Notes: generated by a model from the letters alone, not told the origin. A stretch of 64,000 bases of DNA from Caloramator quimbayensis (GCF_900167605.1 NZ_FUYH01000003.1:122909-186908); one strand, 5' to 3'. Numbered from the stretch's first letter, positions 44,678 to 54,443 are shown. Made by a program: numbers and translations.

Positions 44678-44741
44678 GCCCATAATACTGCATTAAAATC
44701 TTTTAGCGTATTAAGAAACATACCCTTGCAGTATTATGGGC
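44678..44741 (+). repeat. Dispersed hairpin element, copy B (terminator-like, long loop)
   Basis: Arms GCCCATAATACTGC / GCAGTATTATGGGC (14 bp) enclose a 36-base loop. The loop shares AATCTTTT and TATTAAGAA, in the same order and near-identical spacing, with the minus-strand reading of copy A (5951-6021). On the plus strand it ends in GGGCTTTATT. It lies 36 bp after the endonuclease IV-like gene. Confidence 0.75.
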
Positions 44742-44787
44742 TTTATTATAATCTAAAGCAAATTTTTAATTATTTAATTATATTCAT

Positions 44788-45954
44788 CTATAAACTTTTG
44801 ACATCTTTATCATATTTTTTAAGGATAAGTGCAACAATTAAAGAAATAATACAGCTAATGCCTAAAACTTTGTAAAGGAAAAATATATCCTTAATTTGAA
44901 GTATAAAACCTCCTCCTATATTCCCTAAAAGTCCTCCAAGTCCTCCTGCAAGAGCTGTAAAAGCAGTAAGGGCAGATGTTTTTAAATTAGATGTTGAGTT
45001 AATATTTATATATTCTATTGTAGTTAAAAGATATAACGGAAAAGTTATAGACTGCATAAACTGTACCAAAATTACAGCATTATAAGAAGTACATTGGGAG
45101 CTTAAAAAGAATCTTATTACAAAAAATAAAATACCTATAATATATAAATTAAGTACACCAGTTTTTTTCATTATTTTATTTCCAAGAAAAAGAAAAGGAA
45201 GCTCACTCATTGCAATTACAAACCAAACTATTCCAAGTTTTGATACATCTCCACCTGTTTTCTGAATTAATATGCTTATATAGTTGCCGTTTGCCCCCAT
45301 TGATATAGACGCAAACATTGCAGAAATTACTATAAGAACAAATTTTTTATCCCTTATAAGCTTTGAAATATCATAAAAGTCTATAGGAATTCGAGTTCTT
45401 TTCCCTTTAAATTTTATGGTTTTTAATATAAGTATTGTACATAACATAAGAATTGAATAGGAAATAAAGCTAAACTCAATTCCCAATTTTTTAATCAAAA
45501 TTCCAAGAAGCAATGCTGCTATAGCATATCCCAAAGAACCCATGAGCCTTATTTTACCAAATTGCAAACCTTTATTTTTTTCAATAATCTCATAGCAGTA
45601 AGCATCTGTTATAGAAAGTATAGGGCTTTGAAATGTCATAAAAATAATAAGGGAAAACAGAATAGCCTCAAAGCTTTTTGTAAACAAAAACAAAAGTATT
45701 AGGATTGAGCATAAAATCATAGTAATAAATATAACTTTTCTCTTTCCTGAATACTTATCGCTTATAACTCCCCATATAGGAAGGGCTATAATGCTGATTA
45801 ATGAATTTACTGCATACAAAATACCTATTTTGTAATAGGGAATACCCCTCATTTGAAAATACATAGTCAGAAATGGATAAAAACATGCAACTGTGCTATA
45901 TAAAATAAAATATAAAATGTTTAATTTGATTTTCAGTAATTTTATCCCCATCAT
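44788..45954 (-). CDS. MFS transporter
   Basis: 388 residues with twelve membrane segments. LPIWGVISDKYSGKRKVIF is the loop 2-3 signature of the major facilitator superfamily. Overall shape (short loops, YFILYSTVACFYPFLTMYFQMRG at the start) resembles the MFS_1-like/LacY-type group, including phenylpropionate and nucleoside transporters. Substrate is unknown. AAAGGG precedes the ATG-ATG start. Single gene, convergent with the endonuclease IV-like gene. Confidence 0.85.
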   Translation of the reverse strand: MMGIKLLKIKLNILYFILYSTVACFYPFLTMYFQMRGIPYYKIGILYAVNSLISIIALPIWGVISDKYSGKRKVIFITMILCSILILLFLFTKSFEAILFSLIIFMTFQSPILSITDAYCYEIIEKNKGLQFGKIRLMGSLGYAIAALLLGILIKKLGIEFSFISYSILMLCTILILKTIKFKGKRTRIPIDFYDISKLIRDKKFVLIVISAMFASISMGANGNYISILIQKTGGDVSKLGIVWFVIAMSELPFLFLGNKIMKKTGVLNLYIIGILFFVIRFFLSSQCTSYNAVILVQFMQSITFPLYLLTTIEYININSTSNLKTSALTAFTALAGGLGGLLGNIGGGFILQIKDIFFLYKVLGISCIISLIVALILKKYDKDVKSL

Positions 45955-46101
45955 TTAACCCTTTCTATCCTAAAACTATTTTAATATTATATTACATATT
46001 CATCCCATTTAAAAGCCTTTAAATCCCTAAACTTACCTAATGTTTATTTTCCAAAATTTTAGTATAATTAAAATATAAAGTTATATTTTGGAGGGCATAT
46101 A

Positions 46102-47865
46102 ATGAAATTTATAAATTTAATTAAAAAAATGTTCTTTTCCTTAAAGCAAAGCATAAAACGTTTCCCTTTAACCCTTCTTCTTACATCTATTACTGCAATT
46201 ATGCTTATAATTCAATCAGAAATAACTAAAAGTCAAAATACAAATTTACATGATACTCTAACAAGAATTGTGATGATTCTTGCTCTTTCAGTTCCAATAT
46301 CATTAATTTTAACCTTTATATCAGAAAGGTTAGAAAATCTAAAATCAACTACTAAAATTATATATTACTTAATATCTATTATTTTTCTTTTTATTTATTA
46401 TACTGCTTTTATTAAAAAATTAGATATGGTATCAGTAACAAGATATACAGCATTAAGTTTGGCATTTTACCTTATAGCTCTTATAACTCCTTATTTTTAT
46501 GATAAAGAAAATCTTGAACTTTATACTATAAGGCTTTTAACAAGATTCTTCGTTACGATTTTTTATGCTGCTGTCCTTCAATTTGGAATAAGCGCAATAC
46601 TATTTACCATTGATAAACTTCTTGGAATACATGTTTATGATAAACTTTATCTTTATGTATGGTTTTTGATAGCTGGTATGTTTATACCTTCATACTTTTT
46701 ATCTGGGATACCTAAAAAGGATGAAAATCTTTTAATAGCTGATTATTCTAAGGTTCTTAAAATACTCCTTATATATATAGTAATACCTCTTATTTCCATA
46801 TATACTATAATACTCTATATATATTTTGCTAAAATTGTAATAACCCTTCAGTGGCCAAAGGGGCTTGTTGGAAATCTCGTACTTTGGTATTCTGCGATTA
46901 CAACGATAGTTATATATTTAATATGGCCTATAAAAAACGAAAGCATTTATGTAAACACTTTTATAAAATATATTACAAAACTTATAATTCCTCTTATATT
47001 AATAATGTTTCTTTCATTAGGAATCAGAATAAAAGCCTATGGCTTTACTGAAAATAGATATTTTGTAATAGCTCTTGGTCTTTGGGTATTAATAGTCATG
47101 ATATATTGGAATGTATCAAAGCTAAAGAAAAATATATTTTTACCTTTATCTTTAGCAATAATTGCTATACTTTCTGTTACAGGACCTTTAAGTGCATATT
47201 CAATTTCAATTAAAAGCCAGAATAAAAGATTTGAGAGCATATTAATTAAAAATAATATGTTAAAAGACAATAAAATAATATCTTCAAACAATATATCAAA
47301 CGAAGATAAAAAAGAAATAAGTTCTATATTAAGCTATTTCGAAAGAGATCACAGCTTTAAAGATTTAAAGCATATTCCGCCGGATTTTAAAATGGAAGAT
47401 ATGAATAAAATATTTGGTTTTAATTATATGGATATATGGTATGATAAGGAATTGGGAGATTATTTTTCATATATGCTAAGCGATTTAAATAATCCAATCG
47501 ATATAAAGGGTTATGATTATCTTTTTAATTTCAGGTATCCAGGGAACCTTCAAAGCCAGTCAAACGAAAGACTAAAAGTTGAATACAGCTATGATACCCG
47601 AATGATTAAAATATATTTAGATAACAATAAAGTATTCGAAAAGAACTTAACAGAAATCGCAAAGGATATTCATAAAAAATATGGATTCCAAAATAAAGAA
47701 AGGGCTTCCCTGTCTGATATGACATATACTTTTGAAAATGAAAAACTTAAAATGAAATTTATAATCTTTTCAGTAAACGGCAACAGGGATACAACTTCAA
47801 AAGACAATATTAGAATAAATTCAATTGAATTTGATTTGCTAATAAATATTTTAACTTCAAAGTAA
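46102..47865 (+). CDS. DUF4153 family membrane protein
   Basis: 587 residues. About eleven membrane segments occupy residues 20-380, and a soluble, extracytoplasmic C-terminal region follows (about 385-587). The start FPLTLLLTSITAIMLIIQSE and the YVWFLIAGMFIPSYFLSGIP segment match the DUF4153 family of Firmicutes, which has no known function. GGAGGG precedes ATG 46102. Single gene with a strong terminator. Confidence 0.8.
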   Translation: MKFINLIKKMFFSLKQSIKRFPLTLLLTSITAIMLIIQSEITKSQNTNLHDTLTRIVMILALSVPISLILTFISERLENLKSTTKIIYYLISIIFLFIYYTAFIKKLDMVSVTRYTALSLAFYLIALITPYFYDKENLELYTIRLLTRFFVTIFYAAVLQFGISAILFTIDKLLGIHVYDKLYLYVWFLIAGMFIPSYFLSGIPKKDENLLIADYSKVLKILLIYIVIPLISIYTIILYIYFAKIVITLQWPKGLVGNLVLWYSAITTIVIYLIWPIKNESIYVNTFIKYITKLIIPLILIMFLSLGIRIKAYGFTENRYFVIALGLWVLIVMIYWNVSKLKKNIFLPLSLAIIAILSVTGPLSAYSISIKSQNKRFESILIKNNMLKDNKIISSNNISNEDKKEISSILSYFERDHSFKDLKHIPPDFKMEDMNKIFGFNYMDIWYDKELGDYFSYMLSDLNNPIDIKGYDYLFNFRYPGNLQSQSNERLKVEYSYDTRMIKIYLDNNKVFEKNLTEIAKDIHKKYGFQNKERASLSDMTYTFENEKLKMKFIIFSVNGNRDTTSKDNIRINSIEFDLLINILTSK

Positions 47866-47876
47866 AAAATAATATA

Positions 47877-47913
47877 AAAGCCCATAGACTAATCAAAATA
47901 GTTTATGGGCTTT
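47877..47913. terminator. Bidirectional terminator, DUF4153 / asparaginase
   Basis: AAAGCCCATA-ACTA / TAGT-TATGGGCTTT, a 14-bp stem with one mismatch and a 7-base loop, lies between convergent stops. Confidence 0.82.
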
Positions 47914-47918
47914 AAATA

Positions 47919-48911
47919 TCAATATATAAAATCATCCTTTACAGGAGTTAAAAATATTTCCTTAACTTTATTCAATTCTTTTGACTGGCCTAATGCCCAC
48001 ATAAGTTTTACAACTGCTGCTTCTCTTGTCATATCAAAGGCAGGAATTACAGGGGTTTTAAGTGCCTTTTGGCCTACTTCATAAAGGCTAAGATCGCTTC
48101 CTTCAAGTATAACCTGCGTTGTAACCACAACTGCTATTCCTTTATCAACAAGTTCCTTTATCTTTGGTAGAAGGTTTTTATCATCTTCAAAAGGAATTCC
48201 CCCGCTTCCATAGCTTTCTATTATAAGTCCCTCATATCTATCCTTTATAAAGTCGAGAATATCAGGTTCAATGCCTGGAATAAGCTTTAGTAAAAATACT
48301 TTAGAAGATATAGAAGTATTAAAATTAGGTTTTTCGGATTTTTTTATAACATCGCCTTTGTTATATACAACATCGCCATCTTTAATAAAGGCTATATATG
48401 GATAATTGATGCTCTCAAAGGCATTATAGCTCCTTGTCCTTAATTTTGTAGCCCTCGTTCCTAAAATAACCTTCCCATCAAATACTACAAACACTCCTCC
48501 TACATCTTCGCAGGAAAATCTTATCGCATCTATTAAATTTTTAACTCCATCAGTATCCTTTTCAGATATAGGTTTTTGTGCTCCTGTTATAACAACAGGC
48601 TTATTAAGATTTTGAAGCATGTAAGATAATGCAGCTGATGTATATGCCATAGTATCCGTTCCGTGGGTTATAACAAATCCATCATAATTATAATAATTTT
48701 TAATAATGTATTCTGCTATTTTGACCCAATATTCAGGCTTCATATTTGTACTGTCTATGTTTAAAATCTGAAAGGTCTCAATGCTGCAATAACTTTTAAC
48801 TTCGCTTACATAGTCTAAAAGCGTGCTTGCTGCTACTGAAGGTGTTAATCCTTCTTTTCCTTTAGCTGAAGCTATTGTCCCTCCCGTTGCAATCATAAGT
48901 ATTTTCTTCAT
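47919..48911 (-). CDS. ansA: Type I L-asparaginase
   Basis: 330 residues with no signal peptide, so cytoplasmic. It hydrolyses asparagine to aspartate and ammonia. The catalytic Thr residues lie in the N-terminal IATGGTIASA and in VITHGTDTMAYT. Homologues in archaea form part of the Glu-tRNA(Gln) amidotransferase, but the fused GatD N-terminal region is missing here. GGGGGAATAA precedes ATG 48911. Confidence 0.93.
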   Translation of the reverse strand: MKKILMIATGGTIASAKGKEGLTPSVAASTLLDYVSEVKSYCSIETFQILNIDSTNMKPEYWVKIAEYIIKNYYNYDGFVITHGTDTMAYTSAALSYMLQNLNKPVVITGAQKPISEKDTDGVKNLIDAIRFSCEDVGGVFVVFDGKVILGTRATKLRTRSYNAFESINYPYIAFIKDGDVVYNKGDVIKKSEKPNFNTSISSKVFLLKLIPGIEPDILDFIKDRYEGLIIESYGSGGIPFEDDKNLLPKIKELVDKGIAVVVTTQVILEGSDLSLYEVGQKALKTPVIPAFDMTREAAVVKLMWALGQSKELNKVKEIFLTPVKDDFIY

Positions 48912-48995
48912 TGAATTATTCCCCCTATAAGACAGAAAATTATCTAATTATATGATACAACAAATAAATTTTAATTTTAACTACTTATTAAAAAA

Positions 48996-49721
48996 TTATA
49001 CAGCCTTTAGTCCAAAATCCCTGTTTAAAAGAGAAGCATATTCCTTAGCTTTGCTTTTTGGATAAGGAGGAATGTCTTTAAGAGGAGGGCTTATTCCAAT
49101 ATCTGTCCACTTCTCCTCCCCCATCTTATGATAGGGAAGAAGTTCGACTTTCTCTATGCAGCTATAATTTTTAGCGAAGCATCCTAATTTTTTTATATAG
49201 TCAATTGAATCTGTCCATCCCTCAATTATTACCTGCCTTAAAATTACAGGAACTTTTTCTTTATTCAGGTATTCTAAAAGTTTTATTGATTTTTTATTGG
49301 TTTTGCCTGTAAGTTTAATGCACATATCATCATCTATATGTTTAATATCTAAAAGCACAATATTTGTATAGGGAATTATCTTTTTTGCAACATCTATATC
49401 AACATATCCGCAGGTATCAAGGGCAGTATTAATTCCTTCTTTTTGGCATCTTTTAAAAAGTTCACATATAAATTCATATTGAAGAGTAGGCTCTCCTCCG
49501 CTGACAGTTATTCCTCCCCCTGAAGCATCAAAATACGGCTTATATTTTAATATAAATTTCATAAGCTCATTTATATCATAATTAGGTTCCTTTATAGTTC
49601 TCGTATCTGCGTTATGGCAGTAAAGACATCTTAAAGGGCACCCCTGAAAAAAAATTACATTTCTAATTCCTGGACCGTCTAATGTTCCAAAGGTTTCAAT
49701 TGAGTGTATACAAGCTCTCAT
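48996..49721 (-). CDS. pflA: Pyruvate formate-lyase activating enzyme
   Basis: 241 residues, radical SAM. The cluster motif CPLRCLYCHN (CxxxCxxC) binds the 4Fe-4S that cleaves S-adenosylmethionine; GGGITVSGGEP is also present. It makes the glycyl radical on PflB. AGGTGAT precedes ATG 49721. It lies 8 bp after pflB and shares its transcript and riboswitch control. Confidence 0.95.
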   Translation of the reverse strand: MRACIHSIETFGTLDGPGIRNVIFFQGCPLRCLYCHNADTRTIKEPNYDINELMKFILKYKPYFDASGGGITVSGGEPTLQYEFICELFKRCQKEGINTALDTCGYVDIDVAKKIIPYTNIVLLDIKHIDDDMCIKLTGKTNKKSIKLLEYLNKEKVPVILRQVIIEGWTDSIDYIKKLGCFAKNYSCIEKVELLPYHKMGEEKWTDIGISPPLKDIPPYPKSKAKEYASLLNRDFGLKAV

Positions 49722-49729
49722 AATATCAC

Positions 49730-51958
49730 CTACATATTATTATGAAATGTTCTTCCTATAACTTCTTTTTTCTGTTCTTCAGTTAACCTATTAAAATTAA
49801 CTGCATATCCTGAAACCCTTATTGTAAGCTGGGGATACTTTAATGGATTTTTCATAGCATCTATTAATGTTTCCCTCGATATTACATTCACATTTAGATG
49901 ATGTCCTTTATTATAAAAATATCCATCTAAAACAGCCTTTAAATTATTTATCTTATCGTTATATTCTTTTCCTAATCCTTCTGGCACTAAATTTAAAGTG
50001 CATGAAATTCCATCCCTGCAGGTATCATAGGATATTTTTGAAACTGAATTTAAAAATGCTAAAACTCCATTTTTATCTCGTCCCGCCATAGGATTTGCAC
50101 CAGGTGCAAAGGGTATTTTTGCAGCTCTTCCATCAGGTGTTGCCCCTGTCTTTTTACCATAAACAACATTTGAAGTTATAGTTAGTATTGAAAGGGTTGG
50201 ATATGCGTTTCTATAAAGTTTAAACCTTTTTATTTTATCATAAAAAAGTTTTGTTATTTCATCTGCAATACCATCAACTGAATCATCATCATTACCGTAG
50301 CAGGGAAACTCCCCTTCTATTTTAAAATCACAGGTTATTCCTCTTTCATCCCTTATTGGCCTTACCTTTGCATATTTTATTGCACTTAATGAGTCTGCTG
50401 CAACAGAAAGTCCGGCAATTCCAAAGGCCATAAGCCTCTCAACATATGTGTCGTGAAGTGCCATCATTATTCTTTCATAGGCATATTTATCATGCATATA
50501 ATGAATTATATTCATAGCATCAACATAAACCTTTGTAACCCAATCGAGTACCTTATTAAAATTTTTCATAACCTTTTCATAATCGAGAATATCATCGTTT
50601 ATTGGCTCTATATCAGGTACTATTAAAGTTCCGCTCATTTCATCCCTTCCCTCGTTTAAAGATAGAAGAAGGGTTTTTACTATGTTGCATCTTGCTCCGA
50701 AAAACTGCATCTGTTTTCCAAGAGTCATAGCTGAAACGCAGCAGGCAATTCCATAGTCATCTCCATGATAAATCCTCATTAAATCATCGTTTTCAAATTG
50801 AATTGAACTCGTTTTAATTGAGATTTTGCTGCAGAACCTTTTAAAGTTTTCTGGAAGCTCCTTAGACCATAAAACAGTAAGGTTAGGCTCAGGGGCTGGT
50901 CCAAGATTTATCAGAGACTGAAGATATCTAAAGCTGTTTTTTGTAACAAGAGGTCTTTTATCTTCACAAGTTCCTCCAACAGCTTCTGTAATCCATAAAG
51001 GATCTCCTGCAAAAAGCTCGTTATATTCAGGTGTTCTAAGCTCCCTTGCAAGCCGAAGTTTTATTATAAACTGATCTATAATCTCCTGAGCAGTTTTTTC
51101 ATCTATAGTTCCCTCTTTTAAGTCCCTTTCAATATATATATCAAGGAAAGTGCTTGTTCTCCCAAGGGACATTGCAGCACCATTCTGCTCTTTTATTGCA
51201 GATAGATAGGCAAAATACAGCCACTGAACAGCTTCTATTGCATTTTTAGCAGGTTTTGATATGTCAAACCCATAATCCTTTGCCATAACTTTAAGTTCCT
51301 CAAGTGCTCTTATCTGCTCAGTTATCTCTTCTCTAAGCTTTATAGTTTCTTCATCGATTATATTTATTTTATTATAATCTTCCCTTTTCTTTTCAATTAA
51401 AAAATCTACTCCATAAAGGGCTACCCTTCTATAATCCCCAATTATTCTTCCTCTGCCGTAGGCATCTGGAAGTCCTGTTATAATACCATTTTTTCTTGCT
51501 TTTTTTATATCATCAGTATAAGCATCAAATACCCCTTGATTGTGGGTTTTTCTATACTTTGTAAATACCTCTTCTATTTCGGTACTTAATTTATAGCCGT
51601 AAGATTCTGCTGCCTGCTTTGCCATCCTTATTCCACCATAGGGGTTAACAGACCTTTTTAAAGGCGCATCGGTTTGAAGTCCAAAAATAATCTCAAGTTC
51701 TTTATCTATATATCCAGCTTTGTAAGAAGTAATTCCACTTACCCTTTCAGTATCTATATCTAAAACTCCTCCCCTTTGCAATTCTTCATTTAAAAGAGTC
51801 TTGCATTTTTCCCAAAGCTTTATAGTCTTTACTGATGCTCCTTCAAGAAAACTTTCGTCTCCAAAATAGGGAGTTAAATTCTTTTGAATAAAATCCCTGA
51901 CATTTATTTCTTTTTGCCACAATCCCTCTTTAAAATTTCTCCATTCCTTTTCAAACAT
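49730..51958 (-). CDS. pflB: Pyruvate formate-lyase (formate C-acetyltransferase)
   Basis: 742 residues. It converts pyruvate and CoA to acetyl-CoA and formate. The catalytic Cys pair is in [10 protein letters not shown] (about residue 410), and the radical glycine is in [10 protein letters not shown] near the C-terminus. ATG 51958 is chosen because AAGGAGG lies eight bases upstream; a longer frame adds nine residues within the leader. Formate made here supplies 10-formyl-THF for purine synthesis, in keeping with the ZTP riboswitch in the leader. Confidence 0.96.
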   Translation of the reverse strand: MFEKEWRNFKEGLWQKEINVRDFIQKNLTPYFGDESFLEGASVKTIKLWEKCKTLLNEELQRGGVLDIDTERVSGITSYKAGYIDKELEIIFGLQTDAPLKRSVNPYGGIRMAKQAAESYGYKLSTEIEEVFTKYRKTHNQGVFDAYTDDIKKARKNGIITGLPDAYGRGRIIGDYRRVALYGVDFLIEKKREDYNKINIIDEETIKLREEITEQIRALEELKVMAKDYGFDISKPAKNAIEAVQWLYFAYLSAIKEQNGAAMSLGRTSTFLDIYIERDLKEGTIDEKTAQEIIDQFIIKLRLARELRTPEYNELFAGDPLWITEAVGGTCEDKRPLVTKNSFRYLQSLINLGPAPEPNLTVLWSKELPENFKRFCSKISIKTSSIQFENDDLMRIYHGDDYGIACCVSAMTLGKQMQFFGARCNIVKTLLLSLNEGRDEMSGTLIVPDIEPINDDILDYEKVMKNFNKVLDWVTKVYVDAMNIIHYMHDKYAYERIMMALHDTYVERLMAFGIAGLSVAADSLSAIKYAKVRPIRDERGITCDFKIEGEFPCYGNDDDSVDGIADEITKLFYDKIKRFKLYRNAYPTLSILTITSNVVYGKKTGATPDGRAAKIPFAPGANPMAGRDKNGVLAFLNSVSKISYDTCRDGISCTLNLVPEGLGKEYNDKINNLKAVLDGYFYNKGHHLNVNVISRETLIDAMKNPLKYPQLTIRVSGYAVNFNRLTEEQKKEVIGRTFHNNM

Positions 51959-51991
51959 AAAAAATACCTCCTTTTTTATTACCAAGAGGTC

Positions 51992-52029
51992 AAAAAAACA
52001 TAAGACCCCCTGGTTTTGCCCAGGCGGTC
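51992..52029 (-). terminator. Terminator of the ZTP riboswitch
   Basis: On the minus strand GACCGCCTGG / CCAGGGGGTC pairs around a 6-base loop and is followed by TTATGTTTTTTT. Its 5' arm includes the CCGCC segment of the aptamer, so ligand binding and termination exclude one another. Confidence 0.85.
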
Positions 52030-52088
52030 GGCATTATGTAAAAATCACACTCCCTGTGGTAAACTCCACTTCCGCCAGTCGTGTGATA
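52020..52088 (-). ncRNA. ZTP riboswitch (pfl motif)
   Basis: On the minus strand the conserved core reads CACGACTGGCGG, AGTGGAGTTTACCACAGGG, AGTGTGA, then after a short linker GCCGACCGCCTGGGCA. This is the layout of the pfl RNA motif, which senses ZTP/ZMP, the signal of 10-formyl-THF shortage. It sits in the leader of pflB with an overlapping terminator, so ligand should turn pflBA on. Confidence 0.9.
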
Positions 52089-52109
52089 ATTTTTAATAAT
52101 TATGGCATT

Positions 52110-52138
52110 ATTCTACGAAAAAACATATACTTTGTCAA
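52110..52138 (-). promoter_or_regulatory. Promoter of the ZTP riboswitch-pflBA transcript
   Basis: On the minus strand TTGACA (52138-52133), a 17-bp spacer and TAGAAT (52115-52110), about 20 bp before the aptamer. Confidence 0.78.
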
Positions 52139-52228
52139 CAGCTTGATTTTTCCAATCCGTATAACATTACATATAGATTTTAATATTTTTAATATTTTAA
52201 ATATTTAAATCACATGATATAATAAATA

Positions 52229-52245
52229 TGATAGTTAAACTATCA
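52229..52245. promoter_or_regulatory. Probable TetR operator
   Basis: TGATAGTT-A-AACTATCA is a perfect palindrome of two 8-bp arms around one base, 42 bp before the TetR-family start. It begins just after a TATAAT hexamer at 52217-52222, so binding would block the promoter: autoregulation. Confidence 0.7.
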
Positions 52246-52286
52246 CTAAAAAATTCTAATTATTACATATATTCACGGAGGGCAAA

Positions 52287-52919
52287 ATGAATTTATCAAA
52301 GGAAGCAAAAAAAGAACTAATTATAAGTTCAGCTCTTGAACTTTTCTTACAAAAGGGAATCAATGAAACGAAAATAACCGATATAGCTGAAAAATCAGGA
52401 GTTGGAGTTGCGTCCGTCTATAGATACTTTGAAAACAAAACTAATATATTAATCTGCGCTGCAACTTTATTTTGGCAAAAGGAAATTAATAAATATTATG
52501 AAATGTATAATAGGGATGAATTCAAAAATTTAAATGGTCTTGAAAAAATTAAAAGCCTTCTCTATTCATTTTTAGAAATATATAATCATGAGCCGCAATT
52601 TTTTTCTTTTCTTGAGCAATTTGATAATTATATAAAAACAGAACATGTATCTTCTAATCTTCTCAAAAACTATGAAGAAAATATACTCAATTTAAAGGAT
52701 TTAATACTTGTTTCAATTGAGCAAGGAAAAAATGAAGGCTTAATAAGAAAAGATTTAAACAGCAGTGAATTTTATATTACTGTAACTCATTCTCTTATGA
52801 GTCTTTGCCAAAAGCTTATATTAAGGGGGGATATATTAGAAAGCGATAATATAATCTGTGCTAATGCTCAGATTGAACTGCTTATTAAAATGTCTTTGAA
52901 TTATATATCAAATAAATAA
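52287..52919 (+). CDS. TetR family transcriptional regulator
   Basis: 210 residues. The N-terminal helix-turn-helix reads ITDIAEKSGVGVASVYRYFENKTNIL; the rest is a helical ligand-binding and dimer domain with no recognisable subgroup. GGAGGG precedes ATG 52287. It lies 25 bp before the GPH symporter gene and probably controls both, through the palindrome at 52229-52245. The inducer may be the symporter's sugar substrate. Confidence 0.9.
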   Translation: MNLSKEAKKELIISSALELFLQKGINETKITDIAEKSGVGVASVYRYFENKTNILICAATLFWQKEINKYYEMYNRDEFKNLNGLEKIKSLLYSFLEIYNHEPQFFSFLEQFDNYIKTEHVSSNLLKNYEENILNLKDLILVSIEQGKNEGLIRKDLNSSEFYITVTHSLMSLCQKLILRGDILESDNIICANAQIELLIKMSLNYISNK

Positions 52920-52944
52920 TTTCAATTAACAGGGGGAAATTACT

Positions 52945-54330
52945 ATGAAAGAAAAATTACCTTTATCAAAGCAAATAGCCTATGCTCTCGGGCAATTCGG
53001 CTGGTCGCTGCTTTCTGGAATAATAGGGACTTATCTTGTGTTTTACTACATACCAACTGAAAAATCAGGCATAAGCCCTGTTGTCCCGCAGGTTGCTTAT
53101 TTTGGATTTTTATCCATTATAGGGCTCATAACTATGCTTGGAAGATTTTTCGATGCAATAACCGATCCATGGATTGCAACATTAAGCGACAGATGTAAAT
53201 CAAAAAGAGGAAGAAGAATTTCCTTTATGCAGTATTCTGCTATTCCTTTTGCTCTTTTTACAGTTTTGGTATTTTGGACTCCTATAAAGGGAATAAGTTC
53301 CCTTAATGCTTTATTTTTAACTGTAACACTTCTTTTATTCTATCTATTTATGACAATGTATGTAACACCCTATTTTGCTCTTATGTCTGAACTTGGGCAC
53401 ACTCCTGATGAGAGGCTTAACCTTTCAACAGCAATATCTGTAACATGGTTTTTAGGCTTTGCTGCATCCTCACAGGCTCCTGTTCTTTGGAACGTATTTG
53501 TAAACATGGGATATAAAAAAGAAACTGCAATGCTAATTGCCTTTTCAATATTTGCAGTAATTGGTCTTATATTTCTTTTAATACCTGTATTTACAATAGA
53601 CGAAAAAAGATACTGTGAATCAACTCCTTCTGAAATAAATATGATTGAATCTATTAAAGCAACTTTTAGAAATAAAGAGTTTAAAATATTTGTTTTCTCT
53701 GATTTAGTTTACTGGCTCGCAATTACAATGTTCCAAAATGCACTTTTATATTATATAACTATACTTCTTGATAAGCCCGAATCTATGCTCAGTTTCCTTC
53801 TTATACTTCTTGGAGTCGGCTCCTTTATATTCTATGTTCCTGTAAACTTTCTTGCAAAGAAGTTTGGAAAGAAAAAGCTTTTAATTATTGCATTCTTCTT
53901 CTTTATTGCAGTATATGTGTTTGGATTCTTCCTTGGACTTATTCCTATTTCAAAAACTCTTCAGGCTTATCTGTTAGTAATTATTGCATCAATACCTATG
54001 GCAATATTTGGTATACTTCCAAATGCAGTTATTGCAGATATTGCCGAATATGACGCAAGAAAGACCGGAAACAGGAGAGAGGCTATATTCTTTGGTACAA
54101 GAACCTTTATGTCAAAAGTAGGCCAGATGCTCTCTATGCTCTTTTTAAGCGCACTTCTTCTTTTAAAGAAAAATGGAAGCAATGTTCTTGGTATTAGACT
54201 TACAGCTGTAGCCGCAGCCATATTCTGCTTCTTAGGACTTTTACTTTTACTTGGATATAACGAAAAGAAAATACTTGAGGGCATTAGCGATGCCCCACAA
54301 GATGAAAAGGGGACGGTTACTTATTTATAA
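52945..54330 (+). CDS. GPH family sugar:cation symporter (MelB-like)
   Basis: 461 residues, twelve membrane segments. The start KQIAYALGQFGWSLLSGIIGTYL and the loop DAITDPWIATLSDRCKSKRGRRISF are hallmarks of the glycoside-pentoside-hexuronide:cation symporters. GGGGG precedes ATG 52945. Co-transcribed with the TetR gene. The C-terminal codons (GTVTYL) come from a sequence resembling the REP-like repeats of this region, so the original tail may have been replaced. Confidence 0.9.
   Translation: MKEKLPLSKQIAYALGQFGWSLLSGIIGTYLVFYYIPTEKSGISPVVPQVAYFGFLSIIGLITMLGRFFDAITDPWIATLSDRCKSKRGRRISFMQYSAIPFALFTVLVFWTPIKGISSLNALFLTVTLLLFYLFMTMYVTPYFALMSELGHTPDERLNLSTAISVTWFLGFAASSQAPVLWNVFVNMGYKKETAMLIAFSIFAVIGLIFLLIPVFTIDEKRYCESTPSEINMIESIKATFRNKEFKIFVFSDLVYWLAITMFQNALLYYITILLDKPESMLSFLLILLGVGSFIFYVPVNFLAKKFGKKKLLIIAFFFFIAVYVFGFFLGLIPISKTLQAYLLVIIASIPMAIFGILPNAVIADIAEYDARKTGNRREAIFFGTRTFMSKVGQMLSMLFLSALLLLKKNGSNVLGIRLTAVAAAIFCFLGLLLLLGYNEKKILEGISDAPQDEKGTVTYL
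54307..54326 (+). repeat. REP-like sequence at the 3' end of the GPH symporter gene
   Basis: AAGGGGACGGTTACTTATTT resembles the AAGGGACRGTTC repeats near the transposase at 63327. It encodes the last residues of the symporter and lies directly before its stop. Confidence 0.4.
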
Positions 54331-54405
54331 TCATAGGCACTACTATAAAATTCTCATTTATTAAAAATCATGAAAATATATAACAACATCTATAAAGACT
54401 TTAAA

Positions 54406-54443
54406 TATTAAAATAGGTACGGCATGCCGTACCTATTTTAATA
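54406..54443. terminator. 38-bp perfect palindrome, bidirectional terminator across the pyc stop
   Basis: Left arm TATTAAAATAGGTACGGCA is followed without spacer by its exact complement. The centre is GGCATGCC. The stop codon of pyruvate carboxylase (54433-54435) lies in the right arm. Flanking A/T-rich ends supply T-runs to both strands for the convergent genes. Confidence 0.85.
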
